38,722 nt of DNA, taken from NCBI GenBank assembly GCA_024653965.1, contig JANLGW010000060.1, positions 1 through 38,722 of the forward strand, in the 5' to 3' direction. Both the position numbers and the translations under genes were made by a program. Shown here piece by piece: positions 1 to 8,312 of the stretch (its first letter is position 1; every line of letters starts with the position of its first letter). This DNA is from Rhodospirillales bacterium. Lineage in GTDB: Bacteria > Pseudomonadota > Alphaproteobacteria > Rhodospirillales > Magnetovibrionaceae. Under the pieces are notes generated by a model. That model did no database searches. It was not told the DNA's origin and saw only the letters and a list, made by a program, of their open reading frames with translations.

Positions 1-906
1 CAGCGCCCCGCCCAAACGCAGCGCCCCGGCGGCAAACTCGGCGGTACTTTGGCCCAAGGCCTCGGCCAGCCCATGCGAGACATCGGGAAAAAGCGCAAAA
101 GCACCCGCGAATACCGCCGCCACCAGGGCGAACAAAGCGATAAAACGCGCGTAATCTTGGCCCGTTTTCAGGCCCAAGCCGTTGGGTTTACGGTATGGCG
201 GTTCGTCCACCACCAGCGTGGTGAGCACGCCAGCAATCATCACCCCAGCCATGGCGAAATAAGTGCCGCGCCAGGCGCTATAGTCGTAACCTTCGATCAC
301 GTCCCACAATCCCGCCAGCTCCAGCGCGCCCGCGCCCGCCACCAACATGCCTAATCGATAGCCCGCAATGTAAGTTGCCGACATCAGGCCTTGCAGGTCT
401 TCATCGGCGCTTTCGATGCGATAGGCGTCGATCACGATGTCTTGCGTGGCGGAACAAAACGCCAAAGCCACCGCGCCCAACGCCATGGCGGTCAGGTGCT
501 GCACGGGATCGGTCAACGCCATGAAACAAAGGCTTAAAATAACGCCCGCCTGCGCCAACAACAACCACGCCCGCCTGCGCCCCAGCATGTTGGCCAGCAG
601 CGGCACCGGCAGGCGGTCGATCAGCGGCGACCAGATGAACTTAAAACCGTAGGCCAGCGCCGCCCAACTGAAAAAGCCGATGGTGGTGCGCTCGATGCCG
701 GCCTCGCGCAGCCACACCGACAGGGTGGAAAACACCAAATAAAGCGGCACACCCGCCGAAAAACCCAGAAACAGCAGCGCCATGACCTTGGGGCTTAAAA
801 ACGCCCGCACACTTTCGCCCCACGTCCGGCGCGGTTTGGCATCGAGCAATTCGACGATCTCGGAGCGGTCGGCCTTATCGGTCTCGGGGTCAGTCATGGG
901 GGTCAT
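1..906 (-). CDS. ampG: AmpG-family muropeptide MFS transporter, 3' end off the left edge
   Basis: The minus-strand frame is open over 302 codons to the window edge, so only the N-terminal part is present. AmpG carriers import anhydromuropeptides across the inner membrane for cell-wall recycling. Family features seen: an SPKVMALLFLGFSAGVPL first helix, GRRRAWLL after helix 2-3, the signature SATQDIVIDAYRIE, and a YIAGYRLGMLVAGAGAL helix, all in AmpG order. The start is ATG at 906 or the in-frame ATG at 897; a GAGGA lies 3 bases before the first and 12 before the second, so the choice is open. Other AmpG-like MFS paralogues cannot be excluded. The gene stands alone and is convergent with nothing visible here. 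Confidence 0.85.
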   Translation of the reverse strand, partial: MTPMTDPETDKADRSEIVELLDAKPRRTWGESVRAFLSPKVMALLFLGFSAGVPLYLVFSTLSVWLREAGIERTTIGFFSWAALAYGFKFIWSPLIDRLPVPLLANMLGRRRAWLLLAQAGVILSLCFMALTDPVQHLTAMALGAVALAFCSATQDIVIDAYRIESADEDLQGLMSATYIAGYRLGMLVAGAGALELAGLWDVIEGYDYSAWRGTYFAMAGVMIAGVLTTLVVDEPPYRKPNGLGLKTGQDYARFIALFALVAAVFAGAFALFPDVSHGLAEALGQSTAEFAAGALRLGGAL

Positions 907-1016
907 CGTTCCTCGGCACAGGGTTAGCGCAGTGTGCCCGCGCCACCTTGAGAACGGGTTAACGCCGCTCCATGCTTTTTTGTTTCGGTGACGGTTTACT
1001 CAATAGAAGTAAAGAC

Positions 1017-1090
1017 TTAAACCACAGAGCGCACAGAGAACACAGAGTTAAATATTTCCTCGGTGAACTCTGTGTCCTCGGTGGTGAATA
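1017..1090. repeat. Palindromic CACAGAG-type intergenic repeat
   Basis: An imperfect inverted repeat lies between the transporter and arfB. The outer arms ACCAC (1021-1025) and GTGGT (1081-1085) pair. The inner arms ACACAGAGTT (1040-1049) and AACTCTGTGT (1066-1075) pair perfectly. CACAGAG recurs in tandem in the left arm. Elements with this CACAGAG core are scattered through many unrelated genomes, from memory; their function is unknown. Confidence 0.7.
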
Positions 1091-1131
1091 TTTTTTCCCG
1101 CGCGCGGCGGCGAAGGTGGCGTGCTTAGGCT

Positions 1132-1557
1132 TCAGTCATGATTAGGGCGTACACGCCCACGGGTTTTTTTGATCTCGCCGGAACGTTTTTTACTTTCGAC
1201 CCGGCGCTCTTTGGACGCCAGCGTGGGCCGGGTGGCGCGGCGGCGTTTGGGCGGCACGGCGGCTTGGGTGATCAATTCGACCAGCCGGGCGCGCGCGTCT
1301 TTGCGGTTCGCATCTTGGGTGCGAAAACGCGAAGCGGTCAGCACGATCACGCCGTCTTGGGTCATACGCGATCCGGCCAGGCGTTTGAGGCGCAAAAATA
1401 CCGCATTATCCAAAGCCGGACAGTGGCGGGCGTCGAAGCGCAACTGCACCGCGGTGGAAACCTTATTAACGTTCTGCCCACCCGCGCCGGGAGAACGAAT
1501 GAAGCTCTCCTCCAATTCGTCCTCATTGATTTCAATCGTGTCGGTGACGTGCAGCAT
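1132..1557 (-). CDS. arfB: Alternative ribosome-rescue factor ArfB (YaeJ/ICT1 family)
   Basis: A 141-residue, codon-independent peptidyl-tRNA hydrolase that frees stalled ribosomes without a release factor. The catalytic GGQ is at residues 26-28 within SPGAGGQNVNKVST. The C-terminal tail is rich in Lys and Arg (residues ~100-141), which in this family threads into the empty mRNA channel. The length (~140) is normal and excludes RF1/RF2, which carry codon-recognition domains. The start is the ATG at 1557, giving the usual short N-terminus before GGQ. It is read alone on the minus strand and diverges from the small membrane gene at 1663. Confidence 0.93.
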   Translation of the reverse strand: MLHVTDTIEINEDELEESFIRSPGAGGQNVNKVSTAVQLRFDARHCPALDNAVFLRLKRLAGSRMTQDGVIVLTASRFRTQDANRKDARARLVELITQAAVPPKRRRATRPTLASKERRVESKKRSGEIKKTRGRVRPNHD

Positions 1558-1662
1558 GGGGGGAGTTTACGCCACATCCTACGCAATCGTCACCCCCGCA
1601 CCGCCACCTTGTGTTATCATGATAACGCCCCCTATCTCAGCGATTGGCAAAGGAGATATGTG

Positions 1663-1917
1663 ATGGATCTGCGAACCCTCACCGCTTTTTTCAAATGGTG
1701 TACCCTTCTCACCGGCGGTCTGCTGGTGTTTTCAGTCGTTCTTTTTGCCGTCAACGTCGATGGTTGGTATGCATTGCACAACAGCATTCTGCCCATCACC
1801 CGTGAATCCTATGATCTCGTGCTCTATATGATGTTTGGCGTGTACGAATTTTTCTTTTGGTGTTTTTGCGTCATTCCCTACATCGCGCTCTGGATCATCG
1901 GAAAAAATCGCACCTGA
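1663..1917 (+). CDS. Small DUF6868-like inner-membrane protein
   Basis: An 84-residue protein with two hydrophobic segments (about residues 13-30 and 52-80) around a short polar stretch with ITRESYDLV. It begins MDLRTLTAFFKWCTLL and ends VIPYIALWIIG, a pattern I recall from the DUF6868 family, whose function is unknown. The ATG at 1663 follows AGGAG (1651-1655) by seven bases. The reading frame is open much further upstream, but that part is antisense to arfB. A strong bidirectional terminator follows at once. It is probably a single-gene transcription unit. Confidence 0.7.
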   Translation: MDLRTLTAFFKWCTLLTGGLLVFSVVLFAVNVDGWYALHNSILPITRESYDLVLYMMFGVYEFFFWCFCVIPYIALWIIGKNRT

Positions 1918-1920
1918 ACA

Positions 1921-1954
1921 AAAAAGCCCGGAGCAATCGCCCCGGGCTTTTTTT
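1921..1954. terminator. Bidirectional Rho-independent terminator
   Basis: AAAAAGCCCGG (1921-1931) pairs with CCGGGCTTTTT (1942-1952) around a 10-base loop. An A run lies on one side and a T run on the other, so the hairpin can stop both the small membrane gene (plus) and typA (minus), which converge here. Confidence 0.9.
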
Positions 1955-1976
1955 ATCACTCATCAACGCTACGCGA

Positions 1977-3791
1977 TCAGCTTTCCATCGCGCGCGATTC
2001 GCGTTTGCGCTTGTTGGGATCCAAATAACGTTTACGCATGCGAACGTTTTGCGGCGTGACTTCCACCAGCTCGTCGTCTTGAATATAAGCGATCATCTGT
2101 TCCAAGCTGAGGCGGCGCGGCGGCGTCAGACGCACCGCTTCATCGGTACCCGATGCACGCACGTTGGTCAGCTGTTTGCCCTTCAGCGGGTTCACTTCCA
2201 AATCGCCGGGGCGGGAGTGTTCGCCGATGATCATGCCGGTATAGACCTTCACCTGGGCGCCGATGAACAACGGTCCACGGCCTTCCAGGTTGAACAGCGC
2301 ATACGGAACGGAGCTTCCGGCGTCGGTAGAGATCAGCACCCCGTTGCGCCGGCCGGGCAACGTGCCCGAGTACGGAACGTATGAATGAAAAATACGCGCC
2401 ATGATGCCGGTGCCGCGTGTTTCGGTAAGGAATTCGCCCAAATAACCGATCATGCCCCGTGCCGGAACGTGGAAGATCATGCGGGTCTTGCCCGCACCGG
2501 CGGCGCGCATTTCCTTCATCTTGCCTTTGCGCAACGACAGCGCTTCGACCACGATGCCGGAATATTCTTCATCGACGTCGATGGTGACTTCTTCCAACGG
2601 CTCGTGACGCTTGCCATCGATTTCCTGATACACCACACGCGGGCGCGACACGGAAAGTTCGAACCCTTCGCGGCGCATCTGTTCGATCAATACGCCCAAC
2701 TGCAATTCACCACGACCGGCAACGTCATAAGCGTCGTTGTTTTCAGACTCGGTGATGCGCAGCGCGACGTTGCCTTCGGCTTCGGAAAACAGACGATCGC
2801 GGATCATGCGGCTGGTGACCTTGGTGCCTTCGGTGCCGGCCAGCGGGCTGTCGTTGACCGCAAACATCATCGACAACGTGGGCGGATCGACCGGCTGGGA
2901 TTCCAGGGCTGCGTTCACCGCCATGTCGCAAATGGTATCGGCCACGGTCGCCTTGGCCAGACCCGCAATGGCGACCAGATCGCCCGAATGCACTTCGTCG
3001 GCGGGAACGCGTTCAAGCCCGCGAAACGCCAGCAGCTTGGTGATGCGGCCTTGTTCAATCAGTTCACCTTCGCGATTTAATGCCTTAATCGACATGCCCG
3101 GTTTGGCGGTACCCGAATGCACCCGGCCCGTAAGCACACGGCCCAAGAAGTGATCGTATTCCAACGTGGTGGCGAGCATCGAGAACGGCGCATCCATGAT
3201 CACCTTCGGCGCGGGCACGTATTGCAAGATGGTATCGAAGATGATGTCCATATTGACTTGCGCGCCTTCCGGTTCCGCCGCCGCCCAACCGTTTTTGGCC
3301 GACGCGAAGATGGTCGGAAAGTCGAGCTGTTCGGGCGTGGCATCAAGCGCGCTGAACAGATCGAAAATTTCGTCTTGCACTTCATAAGCGCGCTGTTCGG
3401 GTTTGTCGACTTTGTTGACCACGACGATGGGTTTCAGGCCCAATTTAAGCGCCTTGCCGGTGACGAACTTGGTTTGCGGCATCGCGCCCTCGGCGGCGTC
3501 GACCAACAACAACACGCCGTCGACCATGCTCAAGATGCGTTCCACTTCGCCGCCGAAGTCGGCGTGACCCGGGGTGTCGACGATGTTGATGCGCGAGCCT
3601 TTCCATTCGACCGAGGTCGGCTTGGCGGTAATGGTAATGCCGCGCTCGCGTTCCAGCTCGCCGGAATCCATGGCGCGTTCCGTCACTCTTTCATTGTCGC
3701 GAAAGGTGCCGGATTGTTTTAACAGCACGTCCACCAGCGTGGTTTTGCCATGGTCAACGTGAGCGATAATCGCAATGTTGCGAATGTTCAT
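1977..3791 (-). CDS. typA: Ribosome-associated GTPase TypA/BipA
   Basis: A 604-residue translational GTPase, full length for the family. It acts on ribosome assembly and stress or cold adaptation by binding at the factor site. Domains in order: the G domain with P-loop AHVDHGKTT (residues 10-18), switch [10 protein letters not shown] and NKVD; an EF-Tu-like beta barrel; EF-G-like domains III and V; and the TypA-specific C-terminal domain, with [18 protein letters not shown] marking the family. The ATG at 3791 is preceded by AAGGA. It ends against the shared terminator at 1921-1954 and appears monocistronic. Confidence 0.97.
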   Translation of the reverse strand: MNIRNIAIIAHVDHGKTTLVDVLLKQSGTFRDNERVTERAMDSGELERERGITITAKPTSVEWKGSRINIVDTPGHADFGGEVERILSMVDGVLLLVDAAEGAMPQTKFVTGKALKLGLKPIVVVNKVDKPEQRAYEVQDEIFDLFSALDATPEQLDFPTIFASAKNGWAAAEPEGAQVNMDIIFDTILQYVPAPKVIMDAPFSMLATTLEYDHFLGRVLTGRVHSGTAKPGMSIKALNREGELIEQGRITKLLAFRGLERVPADEVHSGDLVAIAGLAKATVADTICDMAVNAALESQPVDPPTLSMMFAVNDSPLAGTEGTKVTSRMIRDRLFSEAEGNVALRITESENNDAYDVAGRGELQLGVLIEQMRREGFELSVSRPRVVYQEIDGKRHEPLEEVTIDVDEEYSGIVVEALSLRKGKMKEMRAAGAGKTRMIFHVPARGMIGYLGEFLTETRGTGIMARIFHSYVPYSGTLPGRRNGVLISTDAGSSVPYALFNLEGRGPLFIGAQVKVYTGMIIGEHSRPGDLEVNPLKGKQLTNVRASGTDEAVRLTPPRRLSLEQMIAYIQDDELVEVTPQNVRMRKRYLDPNKRKRESRAMES

Positions 3792-3850
3792 CGGGGTGTG
3801 TCCTTAATCAGGCGTATGCCTTGTTTCAATGTAACTTATAAACTCCGTTC

Positions 3851-3935
3851 GTCACCCCCGCGAAAGCGGGGGTCCAGGCCCCCATCGCGCCCTGCCAAAT
3901 CTGCTGGCTGGATTCCCGCTGACGCGGGAATAACG
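3851..3935. repeat. Dispersed double-hairpin GTCA/CCCCCGC intergenic element
   Basis: Two strong hairpins face each other. CCCCCGC-gaaa-GCGGGGG spans 3855-3872 and TTCCCGC-TGA-CGCGGGAA spans about 3913-3930. The motifs GTCCAGG (3872-3878) and CTGGATTC (3908-3915) and the outer GTCA/TAAC complete a composite palindrome. This is the well-known proteobacterial intergenic repeat of the 'CCCCGCGAAAGCGGGG...CTGGATTCCCGC' type. It lies between the kinase gene and typA, both minus strand, and could end or stabilise transcripts. Confidence 0.8.
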
Positions 3936-3955
3936 GTTTTGAACGAAGCGTCCGT

Positions 3956-4951
3956 TTATCCTAACTTCTGTTGCACCACTTCGTTCAGCGGCGTTTCGGG
4001 ACGCGCGCCGAAGTGGCTGATGATTTCCGCCGCCGCAATGCCGCCCAGCCGCGCGCAGTGCGCCAGGTCGTCGGCATGGCCGTTGGTGTAGCCAAACAAA
4101 AATCCAGCGGCATAAGCATCGCCCGCACCGGTGGTGTCGATGACCTTGATGTTTTTTTCGGCATCAACGATATGCACGTCGTCGCCGTGGATCACCACCG
4201 AGCCCTTGGCCGAACGGGTCAGCGCCGCGATCTTGCAGTGGCCGCGCACGTGTTGCAGGGCTTCGTCGAAACTGTCCACCTGATAGAGCGACAAGATTTC
4301 GTCTTCGTTGGCGAACAGGATATCGACGTGATTTTCCACCAGCTCCAAAAAGCTGTGGCGGTGGCGATCGACGCAGAACGCATCGGACAACGACAACGAC
4401 ACTTCGCGCCCGGCGTCATGCGCCAATTCGGCGGCGCGCACAAACGCGGCCTTGGCTTCCTCACGATCCCACAAATAGCCTTCGAGGTAGATCACCTTGG
4501 AAGCACGCACCACGTCTTCGTCGACGTCATCGGGGCCAAGCTCGGCACACGCGCCCAAAAAGGTGCTCATGGTGCGTTCGGCGTCCGGCGTGACGTTGAT
4601 CAGGCAGCGCGCGGTGGCGATGCCGTCGGTCGCGGGCGTAGTCGGAAAATGCACCCCGATGGCTTCGATGTCGTGATGAAAGACTTTGCCCAGCTCGTCG
4701 TTTTTAACCTTGCCGATAAATGCGCCACGCCCGCCCAAGCTCGCCAGGCCGGCGATGGTATTGGCCGCCGAGCCGCCCGAACATTCGATGGCCGGGGCCA
4801 TATCGCCATAAAGACGATCCGCCGTCTCAGCATCGATCAGCGCCATGGTACCCTTGGTCATGGAATGGCGCGCCAAAAAGGCGTCGTCGGCGTGAGCCAG
4901 CACGTCCACGATGGCGTTGCCGATGCCGACCACGTCAAACCGCGCGTCCAT
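3956..4951 (-). CDS. PfkB-family carbohydrate kinase, probable adenosine kinase
   Basis: A 331-residue ribokinase-fold kinase. Close relatives in Alphaproteobacteria are usually named adenosine kinase (adenosine + ATP to AMP). It shows the N-terminal PfkB glycine motif SGGSAANT (residues 58-65) and the C-terminal catalytic DTTGAGDAYAAGF, whose Asp is the base and whose GAGD forms the anion hole. The ATG at 4951 is preceded by AAGGAG at good spacing. A longer frame reaching 4969 would place that Shine-Dalgarno inside the gene, so I reject it. Another nucleoside or sugar substrate is possible from sequence alone. Confidence 0.85.
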   Translation of the reverse strand: MDARFDVVGIGNAIVDVLAHADDAFLARHSMTKGTMALIDAETADRLYGDMAPAIECSGGSAANTIAGLASLGGRGAFIGKVKNDELGKVFHHDIEAIGVHFPTTPATDGIATARCLINVTPDAERTMSTFLGACAELGPDDVDEDVVRASKVIYLEGYLWDREEAKAAFVRAAELAHDAGREVSLSLSDAFCVDRHRHSFLELVENHVDILFANEDEILSLYQVDSFDEALQHVRGHCKIAALTRSAKGSVVIHGDDVHIVDAEKNIKVIDTTGAGDAYAAGFLFGYTNGHADDLAHCARLGGIAAAEIISHFGARPETPLNEVVQQKLG

Positions 4952-5210
4952 TTTGCGTCTCCTTAGCAATTAAGTATAAAGGCCCTCCACCCGGAAGGCC
5001 CCCAATTGGCGCGCAGTATAGCCATGCCGGGCTTAAGAGCAAGGGCCGTGGGCATTTATCGAATGCACCCGTCACCCCTGCGCCCCAGCCCCTTGCGCCG
5101 CCGGGTCAAGCCCGCTATCTCTTTTGGGCCGAAAAAATCTAAGATGGAATGGGGCCCGGCTTGCAAGGCCACTTGCAACGCCACTTGAACCCCCCTGGGA
5201 GATTTCGCCG

Positions 5211-5972
5211 ATGGGCCGTATAATATCCGCGTATTTCAAGGGCTTCGAGCAATTGGCCGATCCCCGCACCCGCGCGGTGATCTTGGCCTCGATCGCTTGG
5301 TCGGGGGCCATTTTCATCGGCCTTTTGCTCGTCGTTTGGTTCACGCTCGGCTCGACGGTCCTCTTTACCTTAGGCTGGCTGGAGGGTCTGGTCGATGTGC
5401 TGGGCGGCTTCGCCACGCTCATTTTCACCTGGCTTTTATTCCCCGCCGTGGTCACCGCCGTCGGCGCGCTGATGCTGGACCGGGTGGTCGGGGCGGTCGA
5501 GCAACGCCATTACCCGCACCTAGCCATCGCACCGGGGCAGAGTTTTGCCGAAAATCTAGGGCCGACACTTAAGTTTTTGGGCGTGACCGTGGGCCTCAAC
5601 CTGTTGTGCCTGCCCTTACTGTTCATCCCGCCGCTGTTTCCGTTCGTTTATTACGCCCTCAACGGCTATCTGCTGAGCCGCGAATATTTTGAAATGGTCG
5701 CCCTGCGGCGCGTTTGTGCAAGCGACGCCGAGGCCTTGCGCCAGCGCTGGAAAACATCGCTGTTCATTGCCGGTGTGGGTTTTGCCTTCATGCTCACCGT
5801 GCCCATCCTCAACGTCATCGCGCCGATCATCGCCACCGCCGCCACCGTCCATCTGTTCGAAGCGTGGCGCGCCAAGGACGGCCTGAAGGATAAAACAGGC
5901 CAAAACGATCGCGGCAAAGTGGCGTTACGCACCCCCTCCACCAACCTGACCGACGACAAGATGGGGGGCTAA
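5211..5972 (+). CDS. EI24-domain inner-membrane protein (CysZ-like)
   Basis: A 253-residue polytopic membrane protein with about five or six hydrophobic helices: residues ~24-48, 56-85, 120-150 including LCLPLLFIPPLFPFVYYALNG, and 185-215. The N-terminal KGFEQLADPRTR and the NGYLLSREYFEMVALRR motif after the central helices are typical of the EI24 family (CysZ in E. coli is a sulfate permease). The alphaproteobacterial members are of unknown function. ATG 5211 follows GGGAG. The frame is open upstream from 5124, but that extension is polar and lacks a ribosome site. The lipoprotein gene at 5976 follows by three bases, so the two are probably cotranscribed. Confidence 0.82.
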   Translation: MGRIISAYFKGFEQLADPRTRAVILASIAWSGAIFIGLLLVVWFTLGSTVLFTLGWLEGLVDVLGGFATLIFTWLLFPAVVTAVGALMLDRVVGAVEQRHYPHLAIAPGQSFAENLGPTLKFLGVTVGLNLLCLPLLFIPPLFPFVYYALNGYLLSREYFEMVALRRVCASDAEALRQRWKTSLFIAGVGFAFMLTVPILNVIAPIIATAATVHLFEAWRAKDGLKDKTGQNDRGKVALRTPSTNLTDDKMGG

Positions 5973-5975
5973 ACC

Positions 5976-6386
5976 ATGCGCTTTTTGACCCTGGCCGCCC
6001 TGCTGATCACCCTGTCTGCCTGCGCCGCAGGGCCGGACGAAGAACGCCCACGCGCCACCACCGCCGCCCAAACCACCGCAACACACTATGCGACGGCCGA
6101 TCAACCGCCTGCGGGCGGGCCTGCCAAAATCAAAGTCACCGCCCAGCAATTGCTCGGTCAAAACGACGCTTGGCTGGTGGCGCATTTGGGCCATCCGACC
6201 TTTAGGCGCGCCGACCGGGTGGCCAGCCTGTGGCAGTACAAAAACCATCAATGCATGTTGAACGTCTTTTTATATGCCGACGAAAGCAACGCCGCCGCGC
6301 CCAAGCGCATCTTGCATTTCGATGCGCGCGATAGCAACGGCCACAATACGGATCGCGAGCACTGTTTAACCGTGCTGCAAGATTGA
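5976..6386 (+). CDS. Small conserved-type lipoprotein
   Basis: A 136-residue protein with a lipoprotein signal: MRFLTLAALLITLSAC, with lipobox LSAC and Cys16 as the acylated residue. A low-complexity Thr/Ala linker follows, then a small domain (residues ~50-136) with GQNDAWLVAHLGHPTFRRAD and WQYKNHQCMLNVFLY. This resembles the SmpA/BamE-like 'L..LG.P...R' arrangement seen in many short alphaproteobacterial lipoproteins, though I cannot name a family. The start lies three bases after the EI24 gene. It converges on the hemerythrin gene, with a 12-base gap. Confidence 0.75.
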   Translation: MRFLTLAALLITLSACAAGPDEERPRATTAAQTTATHYATADQPPAGGPAKIKVTAQQLLGQNDAWLVAHLGHPTFRRADRVASLWQYKNHQCMLNVFLYADESNAAAPKRILHFDARDSNGHNTDREHCLTVLQD

Positions 6387-6398
6387 TGTAATGTCCAA

Positions 6399-6836
6399 TT
6401 AAGCTGACGCAGATTTTTGAGGATCATATTTGGCGAACAGAGCGCTCATTTCCTGATCGATGTTTTTAAGCTCTTCAAAATATTCTTGCGGAATCAGGCC
6501 CAGCACGTTCGGCACCTTGCCCATGGCGCGGTTTTTTTCGAACTGTTCTTCGCCATAGGTCAGCAAATCGCGAAACAGCTTGTGGTTTTCTTTATGGCGG
6601 CGAAAGTGGTCACGCACTTCGTCGTTTTGCTCCAACAGCATCATATCGTGCTCTTCCACATTGAAATGCACCCGCAAGACATCTTGCAATTGCATGAAGG
6701 AGTCATAGATTTCATCAAATCCGGCTGGTTGTTTAAGCAATGCCGCCAAACGACGGGATTGATCAGCAATTTCAACATGCAGGCGATCAATTTCCGAATG
6801 ACCGGTGACGGAGCGTTTATCATATTCATAGAGCAT
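6399..6836 (-). CDS. Bacteriohemerythrin-like protein with an altered ligand set
   Basis: A 145-residue, single-domain hemerythrin fold; the family binds O2 or NO at a di-iron site in a four-helix bundle. Likely iron ligands are His20 (IDRLH), His57 and Glu61 (HFNVEE), and His77 and His81 (HFRRH), with a further His at 85. The last canonical ligand pair (His-x4-Asp) aligns with Glu122 and Asp127 in EELKNIDQEM, so the fifth His appears replaced by Glu. It is cytoplasmic, with no signal peptide. ATG 6836 follows AAGGG by about ten bases. A TATAAT box lies 62 bases upstream. Confidence 0.82.
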   Translation of the reverse strand: MLYEYDKRSVTGHSEIDRLHVEIADQSRRLAALLKQPAGFDEIYDSFMQLQDVLRVHFNVEEHDMMLLEQNDEVRDHFRRHKENHKLFRDLLTYGEEQFEKNRAMGKVPNVLGLIPQEYFEELKNIDQEMSALFAKYDPQKSASA

Positions 6837-6897
6837 AGCGTTTTGCCCTTATTGCGGAAAATTGCGGGGCGCTTTTTGGGTCTTAATGACAGGTCCC

Positions 6898-6926
6898 ATT
6901 ATATACCTCGGCGCATACCACCTACA
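6898..6926 (-). promoter_or_regulatory. Candidate sigma-70 promoter for the hemerythrin gene
   Basis: On the minus strand a perfect TATAAT (6898-6903) lies 17 bases from TGTAGG (6921-6926). The -10 is strong and the -35 weak, so an activator might be needed. The leader would be about 55 bases. Confidence 0.5.
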
Positions 6927-6962
6927 GCACTGTTTGTACCCTCCATAAAATGGTCAAGCGCT

Positions 6963-7610
6963 TCAGCAAATCTTGGCGTCGTAAGCACATAAATCGCTAA
7001 CGATGCAATTGGCGCAATCGGGCTTGCGTGCCTTGCACACATACCGCCCGTGCAAGATTAGCCAGTGGTGCGCATGGACCATAAAGGATTGCGGAATTTG
7101 CTTTAACAAGGCTTGTTCCACAGCCAGCGGTGTTTTTCCCGGCGCCAGCCCAGTGCGATTGGCGACACGAAAAATATGCGTATCCACCGCCATGGTCGGC
7201 TCATGCCAGCATACGTTGAGCACCACGTTAGCGGTTTTGCGCCCAACTCCGGGCAAGCGCTCCAGCAAGGCACGATCGCGCGGCACCTGGCCGCCGAATT
7301 CGTCAACCAGCATACGGCTGAGCGCGATGACGTTTTTGGCCTTATTGTTATACAGCCCGATGGTTTTGATGTGCTGTTTAAGGCCGTCCAGCCCCAGCGC
7401 CAGCATGGCTTGCGGCGTGTCGGCGATCTTGAACAATTTTTCGGTGGCGCGGTTTACACCCACATCGGTGGCTTGCGCCGACAGGGCCACCGCCACCACC
7501 AGGGTATAGGGGTTGGTCCAGTTCAATTCGGATTTGGGCTCTGGATTGTGCGCGCGAAGCCGGGTGAAAAACTCCTGCACGCCTGTTTTGTTCATGGCTG
7601 TTTTGTTCAT
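6963..7610 (-). CDS. nth: Endonuclease III, base-excision repair DNA glycosylase/AP lyase
   Basis: A ~215-residue enzyme that removes oxidised pyrimidines and nicks AP sites. It has the helix-hairpin-helix ERLPGVGRKTANVVLN, with Lys of GRKTA as the catalytic nucleophile; the catalytic Asp is in AVDTHIFRVANR. A complete 4Fe-4S loop, C-X6-C-X2-C-X5-C, lies near the C-terminus (CKARKPDCANC...C). The start is uncertain: in-frame ATGs lie at 7646, 7619, 7610 and 7595. TAAGG precedes 7610 by about 11 bases and 7619 by 2-3. A 15-base tandem duplication creates two of the four candidates. It diverges from the DUF2244 gene. Confidence 0.95.
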   Translation of the reverse strand: MNKTAMNKTGVQEFFTRLRAHNPEPKSELNWTNPYTLVVAVALSAQATDVGVNRATEKLFKIADTPQAMLALGLDGLKQHIKTIGLYNNKAKNVIALSRMLVDEFGGQVPRDRALLERLPGVGRKTANVVLNVCWHEPTMAVDTHIFRVANRTGLAPGKTPLAVEQALLKQIPQSFMVHAHHWLILHGRYVCKARKPDCANCIVSDLCAYDAKIC

Positions 7611-7661
7611 GACTGTCATGGCCTTACCGTACCCGCTTTTCGTCATATTTTTTACTGGAAA

Positions 7662-7691
7662 TTGCCGGGCGATATTGTCACATATTATAGT
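7662..7691 (+). promoter_or_regulatory. Candidate promoter giving a near-leaderless DUF2244 transcript
   Basis: TTGCCG (7662-7667) and TATAGT (7686-7691) are 18 bases apart. The predicted start point falls within a few bases of the ATG at 7695. No Shine-Dalgarno is visible before that ATG, which fits a leaderless or very short 5' end. Confidence 0.35.
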
Positions 7692-7694
7692 ATC

Positions 7695-8213
7695 ATGAGA
7701 ACCATCGACATTACCGAACAGGAACGCGACCAAAATGGGCTGAAGGCCTTGGTCATGACGTTGCGCCCGAGGCGCAGCGCCGATCCGCGCGTGGCTTATA
7801 CGCTGTGCGGCGTATTGGCGGTGATCTGGTTCAGCGCAGGCGTCTTGATCACCTACATGGGCGGCTGGCCGATCATCGGCTTTTTTGGCGGCGAATTTAT
7901 CTTTATCGCCGCCCTGGTGCACATTTTCATGCGCCGCACCGACGTGGTGGAAACGGTCGAAATCACTGCCAAAGACATTACCGTTCACCGCCGCGAATTG
8001 GGCCGCGAAGAAAGCAAGGTCTTTCCCGCCTATTGGGCGCATGCGGATTTTTCCGGCTCGCCCACCCAAAACGCCGCGCTGGAAATTCGCAGCCATGGCG
8101 AGGCGATTGAAATCGGGCGTTTTTTATCAGCCTCGGAAAAAGACCGCACCGCGTGGAAGCTCAACGATGTGCTGCAACGCTTTAGGGTCGCAGCCGCACA
8201 AAAGGAACAATAG
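7695..8213 (+). CDS. DUF2244-type membrane protein
   Basis: A 172-residue protein with two adjacent transmembrane helices (residues ~35-57 and 60-79, the latter with GGWPIIGFFGGEFIFIAALVH). These are flanked by an N-terminal TLRPRRSADPR and a soluble C-terminal beta-rich domain beginning VVETVEITAKDITVHRR. The 'LRP-RSL/S..R', WP..GFFG and E.V.IT...I.V.RR motifs are those of DUF2244, a common alpha- and betaproteobacterial family of unknown function. The frame runs upstream antisense to nth; ATG 7695 is the first start clear of that gene. No ribosome-binding site is evident. Confidence 0.8.
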   Translation: MRTIDITEQERDQNGLKALVMTLRPRRSADPRVAYTLCGVLAVIWFSAGVLITYMGGWPIIGFFGGEFIFIAALVHIFMRRTDVVETVEITAKDITVHRRELGREESKVFPAYWAHADFSGSPTQNAALEIRSHGEAIEIGRFLSASEKDRTAWKLNDVLQRFRVAAAQKEQ

Positions 8214-8312
8214 CCCTAAGCATCTCCCTTGGCATCTCGCTGGGCTCTCAATTGTATTGTATGCAGCCCATCGCTTGTGGCACGCTTGTGACATCAATAA
8301 CAACACACAAGT

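Noticed and set aside
3971-4966. 331-codon plus-strand frame opposite the PfkB kinase
   Set aside because: Antisense shadow of a clear kinase gene; composition rich in Gly, Arg and His with no recognisable domain.
4981-5010. GGCC-flanked hairpin upstream of the kinase gene as a terminator or riboswitch
   Set aside because: Only four paired bases and no T run; too weak to call.
6963-8096. Reading endonuclease III from the far upstream start (377 residues)
   Set aside because: The extra N-terminal half is antisense to the DUF2244 gene and has no family match; nth proteins are ~210 residues.
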